Shown here: in pieces, positions 10,213 to 22,413 of the stretch
Layout of the letters: every line of letters starts with the position of its first letter
Position numbering within the stretch: the first letter of the stretch is position 1
The notes under the pieces: model-generated
Databases searched by the model: none
Seen by the model: the letters and a program-made list of their open reading frames with translations, nothing else
What the model was told of the DNA's origin: nothing
NCBI GenBank assembly: GCA_001051155.2
Contig: JYIP02000008.1
Coordinates: 1,116,001 to 1,180,000 of the forward strand
Source of the DNA: Chrysoporthe austroafricana
Lineage: Eukaryota; Ascomycota; Sordariomycetes; Diaporthales; Cryphonectriaceae
DNA: 64,000 nucleotides
Reading direction: 5' to 3'
Made by a program: the position numbers and the translations under genes

Positions 10213-12084
10213 ATGCAAGGCTCCAGTTCACTTCAGTTACCGGCCTCCGATCCCCCATCTCCGTCATCAGATGGCGGAGCGAAATCGTCGAGGGTGTGCC
10301 TAAATTGTAGGAGGAAGAAGAAGAAGTGCGATAAGAAGCTTCCATCTTGTGGAAGGTGCACCTAGTGGGTCCCCCCGGTACTCGTTGGCACTAGTGCTCG
10401 GGCCTAGAGGTCATTAACGGTGTACAGTTCCCTCGAATTTTGCCAACACGAAGACGACCAAGCAGCCTCCCGCCCGGCGGAGCCATCGGCACGAACAAGT
10501 TACGAGTCCCTTGGAAGCATAAGTGCCCGGGGATCGTTTGCCGTCAGCCCCTTTTCCGGAGGCCAGCTGGGCCCTGCCAACCCCACGATCAGCCCTGCGT
10601 TGTTTGCACCGCTGGAGACGACCGAAGACGTACATCATTTTGTTTCTCGGAGCCTCGCACACATCCTAGGAGACAGGTTAACAACCGAGAGCATCGTGCG
10701 ATACTATTTCGGCACAATCAATGCATGGTTCACCATCATTGAAAGTGCGGGCTTTGAGGAACGATTGGAGCAAATGTGGTCAGAGCCCTCGGCCGAGACC
10801 GGGTTGTTAGCATTGTGTATGCTTCTGATCGTTCGTTCTCCAGAAGAGAGTCCAGTTGTTTCGATGCAGAACAGCCTCTACCATTCGGTCAAGACGCTGT
10901 GCGGTCTTGTTGTGGCCAAGGCGCCCCTCTCGACTTCCATACTGCAGGCCAACCTCTTGATTTGCCTGTACGAGCTTGGTCATTTGATGCCTCAACAAGC
11001 GTACCTGACTCTGGGTACGTGCATCACCATTGTGCGCGCCTTCGGTTGGCTCGATGAATCGTTTTGGGGACAGGATCAGTGGATCGTCCGGGCCAGAGAG
11101 TTGAAGCTGTGCTCGATCCTGTGGTGGTCCATGGTATTTCTGGAAAGGTGCGCATCCCGCAACCCTGCCCTTTTGTCTGGTGCAGTATGTTTAACTCGAC
11201 TCAGTGGCCTTCAATCAGAAGAACTTGGATATCCACAGGTGGTTTCAAGTCTTACCTTCGCGATCCCTTTTCCGGAGACGTTCGATCCGATCCTTCAGTT
11301 ATCCCAGGGCGGCCCAGGACAGTATGGCGGGACCATGCAAGAGGGCACCTTTAGATCCGCGGACAGCGGCGACGACAAGATAGACACCATTGTATTTCCA
11401 GAGGCAAAATCGGCATCTCTCCTGTCTCAGGTGTTGGTACAGACGAAAACGTCGAGCTTGCCCGCCATTCCCCGCGAAACTTTGCATACTGCCATTGTGG
11501 ACCATGCTCGCACCATAGTATCGACGCCGTGGAAGGATGGGAGCCGTTTCGCTGCCTTGAGCCTTGCATACACGTAAGGAGAGCCCCTTGCCCTCCATTC
11601 TGAAGTCGTGTGCTGAAGGGGGGCGGGCTAGTGCGATGCTCAAGCTCAACCATCCACATCTAGGCATCGGAAGGACCTCACAAGTGGTCTTTGACCCCAG
11701 CGACAGGGGTGCTGTCCAGAGCACCATCCAGGTCGTCGATTCGATATGCCATAACGCACAGCTCATCACCTCGTCGTCAGGCAGCCTGTCGTTCACAGGC
11801 CCTCTGGTACCGACGCTGGCGCACAGCATGTTCCTGGCGGCGAAGGTGCTAGTATCATCTGGAGGCGCGCTGGCGCAAGGAGTTGACTTGTCGAACAAGA
11901 TACAACTTCTCCGGAGCTGTCTTGAAGTGTTTGCAAAAAGGTGGAAGATAGCCGGTAAGTTCGCCGCCCAGGAGACCAGACGAGGTCTGCTCAACGAGAG
12001 GCTGACGAGTGGCAAACAGAGCGATACGTGCAGGCGCTAAATGCAGCTATCCAGGCTCAGATGAGCCGAATGCAACCCCGATGA
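10213..12084 (+). CDS. Zn2Cys6 binuclear-cluster transcription factor
   Basis: Fungal-specific DNA-binding regulator, nuclear. Exons are 10213-10364, 10428-11573, 11632-11954 and 12020-12084, giving 561 aa. The first intron (63 bp, GTGGGT...CAG) removes two in-frame TAG codons. It lies inside the zinc cluster: joining gives RCTYSLEFC and completes C29-X2-C32-X6-C39-X6-C46-X2-C49-X6-C56, the canonical spacing. The middle part (VRYYFGTINAWFTIIE, LLICLYELGHLMPQQAYLTL, GTCITIVRAFGW) resembles the middle homology region of these factors. The last exon gives KIAERYVQALNAAIQAQ. The target is unknown. The nearest + strand neighbours are the DUF1254 gene upstream and the chitinase-like gene downstream, each about 2.8 kb away, so a shared pathway is only a guess. 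Confidence 0.88.
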
Positions 12085-14886
12085 TGGCTGACCATTCTCA
12101 AGGGAGGACGGTGGCGTCTCACGAGGGGTAGGGCCCCAGCAGTGTGAACGTGGGCGACAGCCATGGTCGTCGCTGGCGCCGAGCGCCAGAGAGGGGGCAG
12201 CGGGGACCAGCAATGGCGAGATAATGGGTAATTACCACAGACCTGGCGTGGTGGCTTGGCTTGACAGCATTCGCCAGTTCTCAGACGCAGAGCGTCCTTG
12301 AGCTGGGGGGCGGGTGATGTTGAAAGGACAGCAGGAACTGTCGACGACACGAAAGGATACCCTTCTCGCAGTGAACGAGACATAGGCACCAAAAACAGGT
12401 GTGCAGCTGCCGGCCAGCAGTTGGCTCGTCGAGATCTTGTAGCTTGGGATTGCAGAATTTAGAAGCCTTCATGCAAACGTCTACAACGGGACGAACTTAT
12501 GTTTTGGGGGCGCCCCTTCCACCTCGTCGCTGCCGTGATGTATTACATAATCCACGAGCTGCGACCTCGCCCCAGGCCAAGGTGCTGCGCAGCGCTGCGG
12601 CACGGCTTCGGTCTCTCCCTGTGCGCTGTTGGGCCTAATCAGCAGACCTCTCATGATCGCATACCACTGGGGGGTCAAGACTGAAAGATATGCCGTGGGT
12701 GTGAGTTGAGGTCCAAGCCGGAGGCCGGGTGAAAGAGGACCGGTGAGCTGGTACTTACGACTAAGTAGTAGTGCACGTTACTTATGGCGCCCAGTGGATA
12801 CCATAGTACGGTAAGATCCCCGCCAGCGAGTTTTCCATCCCATCATCCTCTCATGACGAACAACCACTGATCAACTTACCACACGCACCACAGGCTCGGG
12901 ACGCGCTCGCTGGCCCCGACCATCTCAGCTCACAGATGGGCCTGTCAACACCTGTCATCATCGTCTGTACCTCTGGTCACAATCAGACCACGTGCTTTGA
13001 CCTGGCAGCCTGCGATGCCACGCCTCTGCTTGTCGCGGAGGACCCGCTCGAGTCAGATACCGGCGCCCTACCATGGGCCTTTGGGGCCTTTGGGGGGCCT
13101 TGGAGCATTCGATCTGCCTCTTGTCACGTCAGAAAGTCGGTGGACGTGACGGGCATGGCAGGATGCGACGCTGTCCACCATGATAGGCCGAGAATGTTGA
13201 GACCTTTCTAGAAGCTCACCGGCCGTACGCTGAAACCAGCCACCCGGCCTCAACAGACAGCAGGCAGCAGACAAAAGACAACAGACTATAGGCTCGCCCG
13301 CGCTGGACCCAGCCACACTGACCCCCCTCGGCCGTCTCGCCGGAGAGGTCGTCACGTCGAGTCGAGGCATAGTCACTCTAGCATCGATACAGTACGGTCT
13401 CAAGCTGGGCTCACCCGTGCTAGGCTCACCGCCCACGACACTGGCCGCCCAAGGTTGTCGCGTCCGTCCTCGTGCAAACTACACACGTGCTCCACGTTGA
13501 AATTACGGCTTGAGATGCGGCGTCTCCATTTTCCCTGTTCTGGATCGCCGCCAAGCCCGTCATCCCAGATCTGCTTCTTCGGGGACCCTGGCTCTGGGAC
13601 GCCCGAGATCCGTACTACTACTCTACCATAGTAGGGAGGATGCGCTGTCCACGCGACGCCTCGGCGACCAGCTCGCGCGGTCTGCATGCTGCGTGCGCAT
13701 TTCAGAACAAGCTTCCCTGGTGACCCCTGCACGCCCTGTCAGGACGGCCATGCCGGCTCGGCGTTGACAGCCTTCCCTTGAGCACGCATCATACCAGACC
13801 TCATGCTGATTCACGCGTGTCTTCCTCGAGGGATTCAGGGCCTCTCCGTCCCCCGACAACGCATCCCCTGGTGACGTTGTTGTGGGATCATCAGGGGCCA
13901 CCACGGTTCTCTGTCCTTGTGGCGTAGTGTTTTGTTGGATCTATCGCAGCATTCCGTCCAGCTGTCGGCGCAGCTCGTCTACGTTGTCCTGGTGCAGTTG
14001 GCCAGGGAAAGCGGAGTCGCGTCTGTCTCGAGAGTTCAGCTCGGCGGACGTGGATTTGCGTCGTGCGAGTTGACACCTCTGCGCCCGTCAAGTGAGCTTC
14101 TTGGCCAGCGCTAGCCCGGGTGTCAGATCTCGGTTGTTGGCGCAGGATGACCTCGCAAGTTCCAGAAACAGAGCGCCAGCGCACGGCTTTCCTTGCGTTC
14201 CGACCTGACGTTCAGCCCAGCCCCCGCTGTCCAAGGTACCGGAGAGTTCGAGACATCTGCTAGGCAGTTCGTAACCCTCAGACCTGCCTTGCCCCTTGTG
14301 GCATAGTAGCAACCCCCCATCCAGGATGACGAGGGCGTTTCAAGGACCTCATCTTGGGATTCGCACCTACCCAACGCATGTCGTCCAACCCCCCTGCTCA
14401 TGGGTTTTCGGCAGAATCTCTCTTCTCCAGTGAATGAGGGCGGCGGCTGTGCAGGACTATGTCATGCATCTTTGGCTTGCATGTGGCCGGCGTCAAGGGC
14501 AAGGATTAGTCTTGCCCGTTCCGGACCCCATGTCTCGTGAGCTTCCGCCAACAGGCCCAACAGCGCTCACCGTCTTCGACGGTGTCACTTGTCCTCCCCT
14601 CCTGCATTAATTCTTCCTATATCTTCCTCAAATAAATGGGCGACTGATCCGGCTCGAACCTGCACCAAGACGCCTCTTGCTGCCCGACGGCGACCACCAC
14701 GAAAGACTGGTCTGCGGGTGCGACTCAGTCATTCCTGATACCTCAGATTCACATAAATTTCCTTTTCGGGTCGTCGCGCCCACCTTTGTTAGTGACTCGA
14801 TCTCTGTCTCCCCTTCTTACTTATAATACAATTTCTCCGTACGGCCCAGAAGAAAACAAACCCAGCTTCGAAACCTCACGCCCGAA
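12085..14886. other. 2.8-kb interval without a recognisable gene
   Basis: Several open frames of 60-120 codons on both strands, none with recognisable domains or consistent splice signals. Composition is mixed, and I see no long repeat. The last 70 bp carry a TATA-like element for the chitinase-like gene. Confidence 0.5.
14822..14828 (+). promoter_or_regulatory. TATA-like element of chitinase-like gene
   Basis: TATAATA about 60 bp upstream of the ATG at 14887. Weak evidence from position and sequence only. Confidence 0.3.
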
Positions 14887-16177
14887 ATGAGTTCCTCCTC
14901 CGCCTCGCCTTCGCACAAGTCGCGCAAGGCGGCCAGCCTTTCCCACGTCTACTACTCCAACGCTGTCTATTTCCCAAACCACAAGATCTACGACGGAGAC
15001 ACGCCCGGCTCGCTGAACTATTATTGTATAAGCACCGTCTACTACTGCTTCGCGAACGTTGCGACGGACGGGGCCGTCTTCGTGAGTCATGGAAGCTCTC
15101 GCAGTCTTTAACTCGCTAGTCAGCCACTGACGACTGAACATAGCTGAGCGACGAATATGCTGATGCTCGAGCGCCGTGTGATGGAGTATCCGGTGGCCTT
15201 GGATCTTTGATGCACCTCAAGCAGAAGCATCCTCACCTACAGGTCATCCTCTCCGTTGGAGGCGCTCAGTCGAACCAGATCTTTCCTACGGTCGCCGCCA
15301 GCGCAGTGCTGCGTGAAAACTTCGCGAGATCTTGCCGGGGTCTGGTGGAGGCTTCTGGTCTCGACGGGATAGACAGTATGGCTCTCCTATTTTCTGAGAT
15401 TTTTTTTCTTTTTCCATATATCGGGCTGACTCTTCATTCAGTCGTGTGGCAATGGCCCTCGGACACCCTCCAAGGCGCCAACTTTCTGGCTCTCCTCGCC
15501 GCAGTGCGCATGTACCTGCCTGAGGAGCACTATCTCCTCACAGCCGCATTACCAGCTGCACGGGCCATCCTTGGCACCATCGACCTCCGCCGAGCCGCAG
15601 GGTATCTGGACCTGCTCAATCTGATGGCCTATGATCTCTACGGCCCATGGAAGTCCAAATCAGGCTATCATGCGCAGCTGTATGCGTTGAGCAAGGAAGA
15701 CGAGAGCTGCTCCGGCTCGTACGCTGTATCCTACATCCTATCCCAAGGCTTCCCGGCCAAGAAGATCCTCCTCGGAATTCCTGTGTTCGGACGGCACTTC
15801 CCGGGCGTCACAGGACCGGGCCACCGATTCGGCAGGCCGAGTGGTGACGGGACGGTCGACTACTCCCAACTGCCGCGCAAGGGAACCAAGGAGATCGTGG
15901 ACAGGAAGGCGTGTGCGGCTTTCTGTATTGGTGGTGGCAGCGGGTTCACCACGTACGACAACCCGGAGACGGTCAAGACCAAGGCGACCTTTGTGAAGCA
16001 GAAAGGCCTGGGCGTGAGTCTCCTTCCTTTCCTGACTGAGTCACGGGACCCGGCGCAGAGACTGACTAGCGGTGCTCGCACTAGGGACTTTTCTACTGGA
16101 CCGGACCAGCTGATTCGAAGGACAGCAAGCGGAGCTTGGTCGCGTCCGGATTCAAGGCGCTGCACAGCTCCGGATGA
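14887..16177 (+). CDS. GH18 chitinase-like protein, probably catalytically inactive
   Basis: Four exons, 14887-15081, 15144-15375, 15442-16013 and 16085-16177, giving 363 aa with no signal peptide. The fold markers are present in order: VYYSNAVYFPN (beta-1), VILSVGGAQSN (SxGG), LNLMAYDLYGPW (MxYD), LLGIPVFGRHFPG, and KGLGGLFYWTGPAD at the end of the barrel. The catalytic signature DxxDxDxE is altered: splicing of the 66-bp intron gives DGIDIVWQWPSD, so the third Asp is Val and the proton-donor Glu is Gln. By family knowledge, loss of that Glu abolishes hydrolysis, while the retained aromatics (MAYD Tyr, FYW Trp) could still bind chitin oligomers, so a lectin-like role is inferred. The intron is in frame and stop-free; leaving it in would break the barrel strand. 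An intracellular or non-classically exported product is expected. Confidence 0.85.
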
Positions 16178-18149
16178 GCGTGAGCAGCAGGCATGCAACC
16201 AGATTTATTTCGGCGGATTGGAGTTTTGGCTTAGGACATCATGGGCACGGGCGACCAGGAAAGAGTCGGATTCCCAAAGAGAAAGAAAAATTACGGCACG
16301 TCTATTTTGTCAATCACGTTGGTACGGTAAAATGAACAAAGGACACCAGAGGATTTTCACTACAGTTTAGACCATGGTCTGGAAACAGAGAAGTTGAGCG
16401 CAGAAGGATACCCAAACAGTAGCGACAAGAGATACCCCCCCATACTACCAAAGACTGGACGAGAGCACGGCGTGAATGCGGAGACGGGAGAGATCATCGG
16501 ATCTGGGGAGTCATGTTCAACCTGCGTGCCATGTTGTGTGACGGCCTGAATTTTCATGTTCCCTCCCGACCCAGCCTGACGTGTTCCTCCGTCTTGAGTC
16601 GGTCACGTCTGCCGGCGACACCGTGGATGCCCATCGAGGCCCCCCCCCCAACAGGTAAAGATGTCGCACACAGCTGATGTCCAGCCGGCTCGGTGAGGAG
16701 AAACATGCAGTGTGACACACCGACCGCCCCACGCCTGCCGAGTGTGACTTGCGCATCACTCCCGCCTGGCGTGCTCCGCATCGCCGCCCACACGTGCGGC
16801 GAGACCCCTCCGGTCTTGAAACAGATCGATGCCACACCAGTAGATGGGTGCGGTGGTGGTCCCCTCCCCCCGGCGAGGACGCCGTCCAGCGCGCGGCGAG
16901 GCAAAGAATTTTCTCCCCTCCTCGCGATGTGCGCGTGCATATGCAGCCGAGGGGCGCGGTGGGTGGTGATGCCCGCTGCACGATGATGACATCGTCGCAA
17001 GGGGGAGGGGACCACAGACAAGGTCGGGCGGGGCAGCGCGCCCGATGCTGTGGTGCGTGTGACTCGGGCCCGGTGTGCTGTTCCGGGGAGGTCTCGCCCG
17101 CTGCCGGAGGTGGGCTCGTTTCAGCCCTCTGGCTCTCCCTCCCTACCCGGCGGGTGAAACGGGTGGCTTGCCTAGCCAGAAGCCAGCGACGGGAGAGTTC
17201 TTGGGCGCGGAATGCGCTCGCACCCAGCCAGCCAGCCTGCATGCGCGAGGGGCGCAACGTTACGGGGCCGGAGCCTCTCCCGTCGCTCGCCCTCCCTCCC
17301 TCCCTCCCGCACATCCCGCCTTCGGCATCAGGAATGAGCTGACTTCCAGGTGCCCGCGCAGCGAGCTAGGCGGTCCTCCTCCTCTGTTCCTGTGTGTGAG
17401 TCATCGTGAATCGTGCCGTCGTCGAGTTCCTGCATATTGGGCAGCGATATTTCAGGAGACCTGAAACAGATACCACGCTGCGCTGCAGCAGGCGCACATG
17501 TGGCTTCCACGCGTCGTATCTCGTCCATACTATGTATGGCCTGTGTTCGTCGGGCAGGACGAGGATTGTTCTAGAACTGCACGTCACGATATACTTTCAA
17601 TGGCGACAGGGCGCCTCGGCTCTAACCGATCTGTGGATGACATCAGTGACAAGCATGCTCGAGCCACTGGATAGCCCAAGTATCGGAGGTTGCCGAGTCC
17701 CCTGTGTTTACGATCGGAAAATTTAATTGAAGTTTGATGATGATTGGAGATTATTATGGTTATTACTGCTAAAAGAGTTGGGGGGGGGGGTTGTGGTAAG
17801 GCTAGTCTTCTAAGACCAACGCACTAATGTCTGCCACTGGAGATGTTCAACAACATAGCAGATTACATGCCGTCTTGGGTTTCCAGGAGAATGATCGGTT
17901 GTGGGAGAGAACATAGCCCTCAGTATAGCTTTGGTAATTCAATTGAGAAGAAAGATGCAGTGGACAGAAAGCCATCGCTGCCAGGTGGTCGAGTCGGCTG
18001 TCGTACCCGTGTCCTTTGTGGCGCCAGTGTATTTAGGCCAAATGCACTGGGGAGCTGAGACCCTGGAGCTGTCCCCAAGCTGAGGCTGTCTCACATGCAA
18101 CGTCGCCGGACTCGAGGCTCCCAAACATCACCACCAGGGCAACTCAACC
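16178..18149. other. 2-kb interval without a recognisable gene
   Basis: The part from about 16550 to 17320 is GC-rich and open in several frames on both strands (up to 265 codons on the minus strand), but the translations are low-complexity Arg/Pro/Ser/Gly with no domain. From 17700 the sequence is more AT-rich, with a G10 run near 17780. It ends in the promoter of the VPS53 gene. Confidence 0.5.
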
Positions 18150-20822
18150 ATGAATATTGTAGAGGGCAGCAACCTCCTCGACCCATCATCGCTTGATGCC
18201 GGTATGTCCTCTCTCTCCCCTAGCAGGCCACCGTATCTACGGCCTTGGGAGGCCCTCCCTCCCCCGAGACAACAGCCATTAACTCCTATCCCGCGGCAGT
18301 CGACTACGACCCTATAGACCACCTGAACGCCCTCTTCTCCCACCCTTCCGCCGCCGTCACCTCCATCGCCCGCGTCTCCTCCACCCTCCAGGCCCACAAG
18401 GATGACCTCACGAGTTCCATCACGGCCCACGAGGCCTCGCAGGCCTGGCGGCCCGACTCGTCTCTCGAGCGCATGCAGACCGCCCAGGCGGAGCTCGCCT
18501 CGCTGTTCCAGCGCATCGAGGGCGTGCGCACCCGCGCCCAGCAGGCCGAGCGCGACATCACCACTATGACGGCCGAGATCAAGCGGCTCGACGGCACCAA
18601 GCGCAACCTGACGCTGAGCATGACCGCGCTCAAGCGCCTGCAGATGCTGACCACCGCCTACGAGCAGCTGCGGGGGCTGGCGCGGACACGGCAGTACCGC
18701 GAGTGCGCCGGCCTGCTGCTCGCCGTGCTGCAGCTCATGAAGCACTTCAACAGCTACCGCAGCATCGAGCAGATCGCCGTGCTGAGCAGGAACGTCGCCG
18801 ACCTCCAGCGGGAGCTGCTCGAGCAGGTCTGCGAGGACTTCGAGATGGCCTTCGCCAAGGGTGAAATCGCGGCGCGGCGGGGCACCCTGGTCGAGGCGTG
18901 CCTCGTCGCCGATGCCCTGGGCGACACCGCGAAGAGCAGGCTGCTCACGTGGTACGTCAACACCGAGCTGCGGGAGTACCGGCAGGTGTTCAGGGGCAAC
19001 GACGAGGCCGGCAGCCTAGACAACATCGGCAGGCGGTACGCCTGGTTCAAGCGGATGCTCAAGACACACGAGGACGAGCATGCCGTCATCTTCCCGCCGC
19101 ACTGGCGGGTCAACGAGATGCTGGCCATGTCCTTCTGCGACGGCACCAGGGACGACTTCAAGGGCATCCTCGAGAAGAGCATGCGGCGGGCCGACGGCAA
19201 CAAGATCGACGTCAACCTGCTGCTCGGCTGCCTGCAGGAGACGATGGACTTCGAGCAGGGCCTCGAGAAGCGCTTCGGGACCGAGATGCCCCGCGCGAGC
19301 ATCGACACCCTGAGCTCCTCGGACGACCGGACGCAGAACTTCCACGGGTCGATCTCGGTGGCGTTCGAGCCGTATCTGAGCCTCTGGGTCGAGTCACAGG
19401 ACAAGACCCTGGCAGCCATGATTCCGAAATACAAGACTGGGCCCCTAATACCGGAGGACGAGGAGTTCTCGACCAGTGCCGTCATACCGTCGGCCATTGA
19501 ACTTTTTCAGTTCTACAAGATCACACTGTCGCAGTGCGCTAAGTTGTCTACTGGAGAGCGTCTATACGATCTGGCCAAGATCCTTGCTAAATACCTGGAG
19601 GAGTATGCACAGCAAGTCTTGCTGGGCTTTCTGCAGCGGGGAGGCCCTCAGGGACCAGCGCTTAAGGACACCGTCTTGGTTCTGAACACCGCGGACTTCT
19701 GGCACACGAATACCGTCCAGCTGGAGGAAAACATCAAGAAGCGCATCGATTCGGAGCTCGCGGCTAAGATTGACCTGTCGTCGCAGGCGGACACTTTCCT
19801 GGGCGTTGCCAGTGCCTCCGTCCAGGCATTGGTGCAGAAAGTCGAGGCCGATTGCGAGGGATCCTGGAGAGAAATGAAGAACACAAACTGGAGAGACATG
19901 GAGAGCGTAGGCGACACCAGCTCTTATGTTGGCGAGCTGCTCAAGCACATCAACGCGCAGGCGGAAGAGATCCTGTCGCTCGTCGTCAAACAACAATACG
20001 CGAGGGCTTTTTGTGACAAGCTCGTCGACCGTCTGGCGGCGGCCTATATCAACAATATCGTGCTGTGTCGCCCCATTTCCGAAGGTGGTGCTGAACAGGT
20101 ACGTCTGTCTTTGGAACATCGTGCACGGCAGTCACTGATTCTCGCAGATGCTCCTCGACAAGTACACTCTCGTCAAAGATTTCGAGAAGCTCCTTGCCTT
20201 CCACAACCCATCGTCAGCTTCCAACCCCCCGGCATCGTATATCAAGCGCGTCAACCAAAGCATGACGCGCATCGACCCGCTCCTCAAGACCCTGCAGGTC
20301 CGGCCCTCGCCCCCCGAGGGTCTCGTGCAGGCGTACCTGATCCACATCGGCGACCGCTCGGACGCCAACTTCAAAAAGATCCTCGAGCTCAAAGGCGTGC
20401 GCAAGCAGGATCACGCGCACCTGCTGGAGCTGTTCGCAATCCACCGGGACGGCGCTGGTGCAGGCAAGCAGCTGGTCGACAATTCACCCCTGCTCACGCC
20501 TCTCATGATGAGCTCTGTCTCCGCGCTCGGCAGCGCGGGCCTGCCCGGCATGAACCTGCCCGGTGGCCCCGGCTCGGCCGGTCTGCAGGGCCGGTTCGAC
20601 GCGGCGTCGCTGGGCGAGAAGCTGCTCAGCGCCGCGCGCGATGCGTCTGACCGGCTGGGCACGCCCACCACGGGCGGTCCGGCGGGCGCAGCGGGGGAGA
20701 AGGTCACGATCAATGAAAATCTGAAAAATATCGGGAAGTTCTTCAGGAGGGACATTGGCGTGCGATTTGGGAAGAGGGACATCACCCCTACGGGTGGTGG
20801 TGACGACTCTCAACGGGGTTAG
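18150..20822 (+). CDS. vps53: VPS53, subunit of the GARP tethering complex
   Basis: Tethers endosome-derived vesicles at the trans-Golgi as part of the Vps51-54 (GARP) complex. Exons are 18150-18201, 18276-20098 and 20148-20822, giving 849 aa, close to the usual fungal length. Splice joins restore AINSYPAAVDYDPIDHLNAL at the N-terminus and PISEGGAEQMLLDKYTLVKD near the C-terminus. Residues about 40-160 form the amphipathic helices of the N-terminal coiled coil (LERMQTAQAELASLFQRI). The block RRYAWFKRMLKTHEDEH plus FPPHWRVNEMLAMSFC is strongly diagnostic of Vps53. The C-terminal tail is Gly/Pro-rich, then ends in VTINENLKNIGKFFRRDIG. The 52-nt first exon encodes only 17 residues. Other tethering families were considered, but the diagnostic block settles it. 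Confidence 0.94.
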
Positions 20823-22413
20823 GTAATGCTTCTGCGGTCATCAGCACGGAATTGGAAAGCGGCATCATCTACAGTATTCAATTTACAGGCACTTCAGGAT
20901 CAGCAGTGGTCAGAACATTATCGCACGTGCATGCAGTGTACAGTGGCTTTTCTGAAGGGCGACATGCCCACACTCGATTCCTCCAGGGCCGTTATCGCCA
21001 CTCAGCAGCTGTGCTTACTAACCCCGGGTTGGTGAATACCGATCGTGGACCCTTAACTGTACGTCGAGCCAAGGCCCGACCATTTTTGGCAAAAAGTTTA
21101 ATGGAGCAGCCCTGATGCAGGTACGTGTGAGTGTGTCGCTAGCGCGCTTGGGAGGCGCAACAGGCGCCCCAAGAGGGCCGAATTTACCAATGACACGACC
21201 GCAGTAAGCATCGTGAGGGTGTAAAGGTCATCTCGCGGCTTAGGCCAGACGTGGCTAGATCCGTTTCCCTGCCACCGGTATAACACGCCATTGGCCGAGT
21301 AAGCGATGCTAGCAGCCAGGGGCGGTAGCTTATTTACAGAAGGTCGTCGTGAGGCTGAACCTCGCTCTCTTCGTCTCTTGGCCGGAGGGGGCCAGAAATC
21401 ATGAGACCGCTGGACGAATCTCTCGAGACTGCGAGACTCCCTACTGAGTAGCGCCATCCGTTAGCCTCTGGCATCGGCGACTTTCGGCTAGCCTCGAGGC
21501 GCGTCGTGTGACGGGGCGTGCCCACTGCCCAACTGTCGCACCACCGCGGCCTTGGTCATCTACAGTACCTCTGTTGACGATCACCGCATTCCTCAGCCCG
21601 TCCGTCTCGATGCCCTCTATGAAAGTGGTCTAGAGCCTCATCAGAGCAAGGATGGGCCTTCCAAGTTCCACAGGCCAGCTCGCGGAATCCGCCCGGCCGC
21701 CACGCTGCGCTGCTGACAGATTATGCAGACATCCCCGCGATGGATCGATATTTGAATCCTTCCAGCTGCCCGGTCCCGCCACCCTCACTTCACGGCAGGG
21801 CACAGCGCAGCAGGAGCTTCGAGATGTTTCTGGGTAGGAATTCGGGGATGGGTTCTGGTGCTCTGCGCCGCCAGCGTTGCGGGGTTGCCAGCAAGCAGAT
21901 CCGCCGCCTCGTGCGGCCCTCACCCAGGTGCCCATCTCACCGACGTGAGAAGAACCACAGGCCCCCAACCAACCGGCGCTCGCCGTCAACGTATGGACGA
22001 GCTTGCTTCTGAATGAGCTAGCTGTGGCGCCAGTACCTGCGTGATACGTTGGATGGGTGGACGTTGGGGCGGAAATTTTTCAGGAGAAGCTGCAACGGCC
22101 TGCTGCGAGCACACACACAGACACACCTGCATGCAAGTCACGTCAGCCGTCATTCGCACTGCCATCTGCAGTCAGGGGATCGGGTCGCCACCAAGATCGG
22201 CTCTCATTCCAATCCTGCCGCTTACGTTTGGCCCAATTTCACCTCTTTTCTATCTTTCCCCCCTCATACTCGCTCATTCACACCGACGCGCGGGCTCCCA
22301 ACGCATATACGCATCGTGTACGTACGGGGACATCCATGGTGGTTACCAGCATCGGCTGCATCGTCGCCGCGAAGACGAGGTGAGGAGAGACATCTTTTCC
22401 CTCCGCGACAAAG
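20823..22413. other. 1.6-kb interval without a recognisable gene
   Basis: Mixed composition, short frames only. Near 22120 a short CA-rich stretch occurs. The last 200 bp are C/T-rich, as expected of a fungal promoter ahead of the + strand membrane-protein gene. Confidence 0.5.

Noticed and set aside
14640..14740. B-box-like GGTTCGAGCC on the minus strand
   Set aside because: The flanking bases do not form a T-arm stem, and no A box or acceptor stem is present.
16517..17314. 265-codon open frame on the minus strand
   Set aside because: Overlapped by long frames on the other strand, Arg/Ser/Gly/His-rich, no domain; GC-rich DNA gives few stops.
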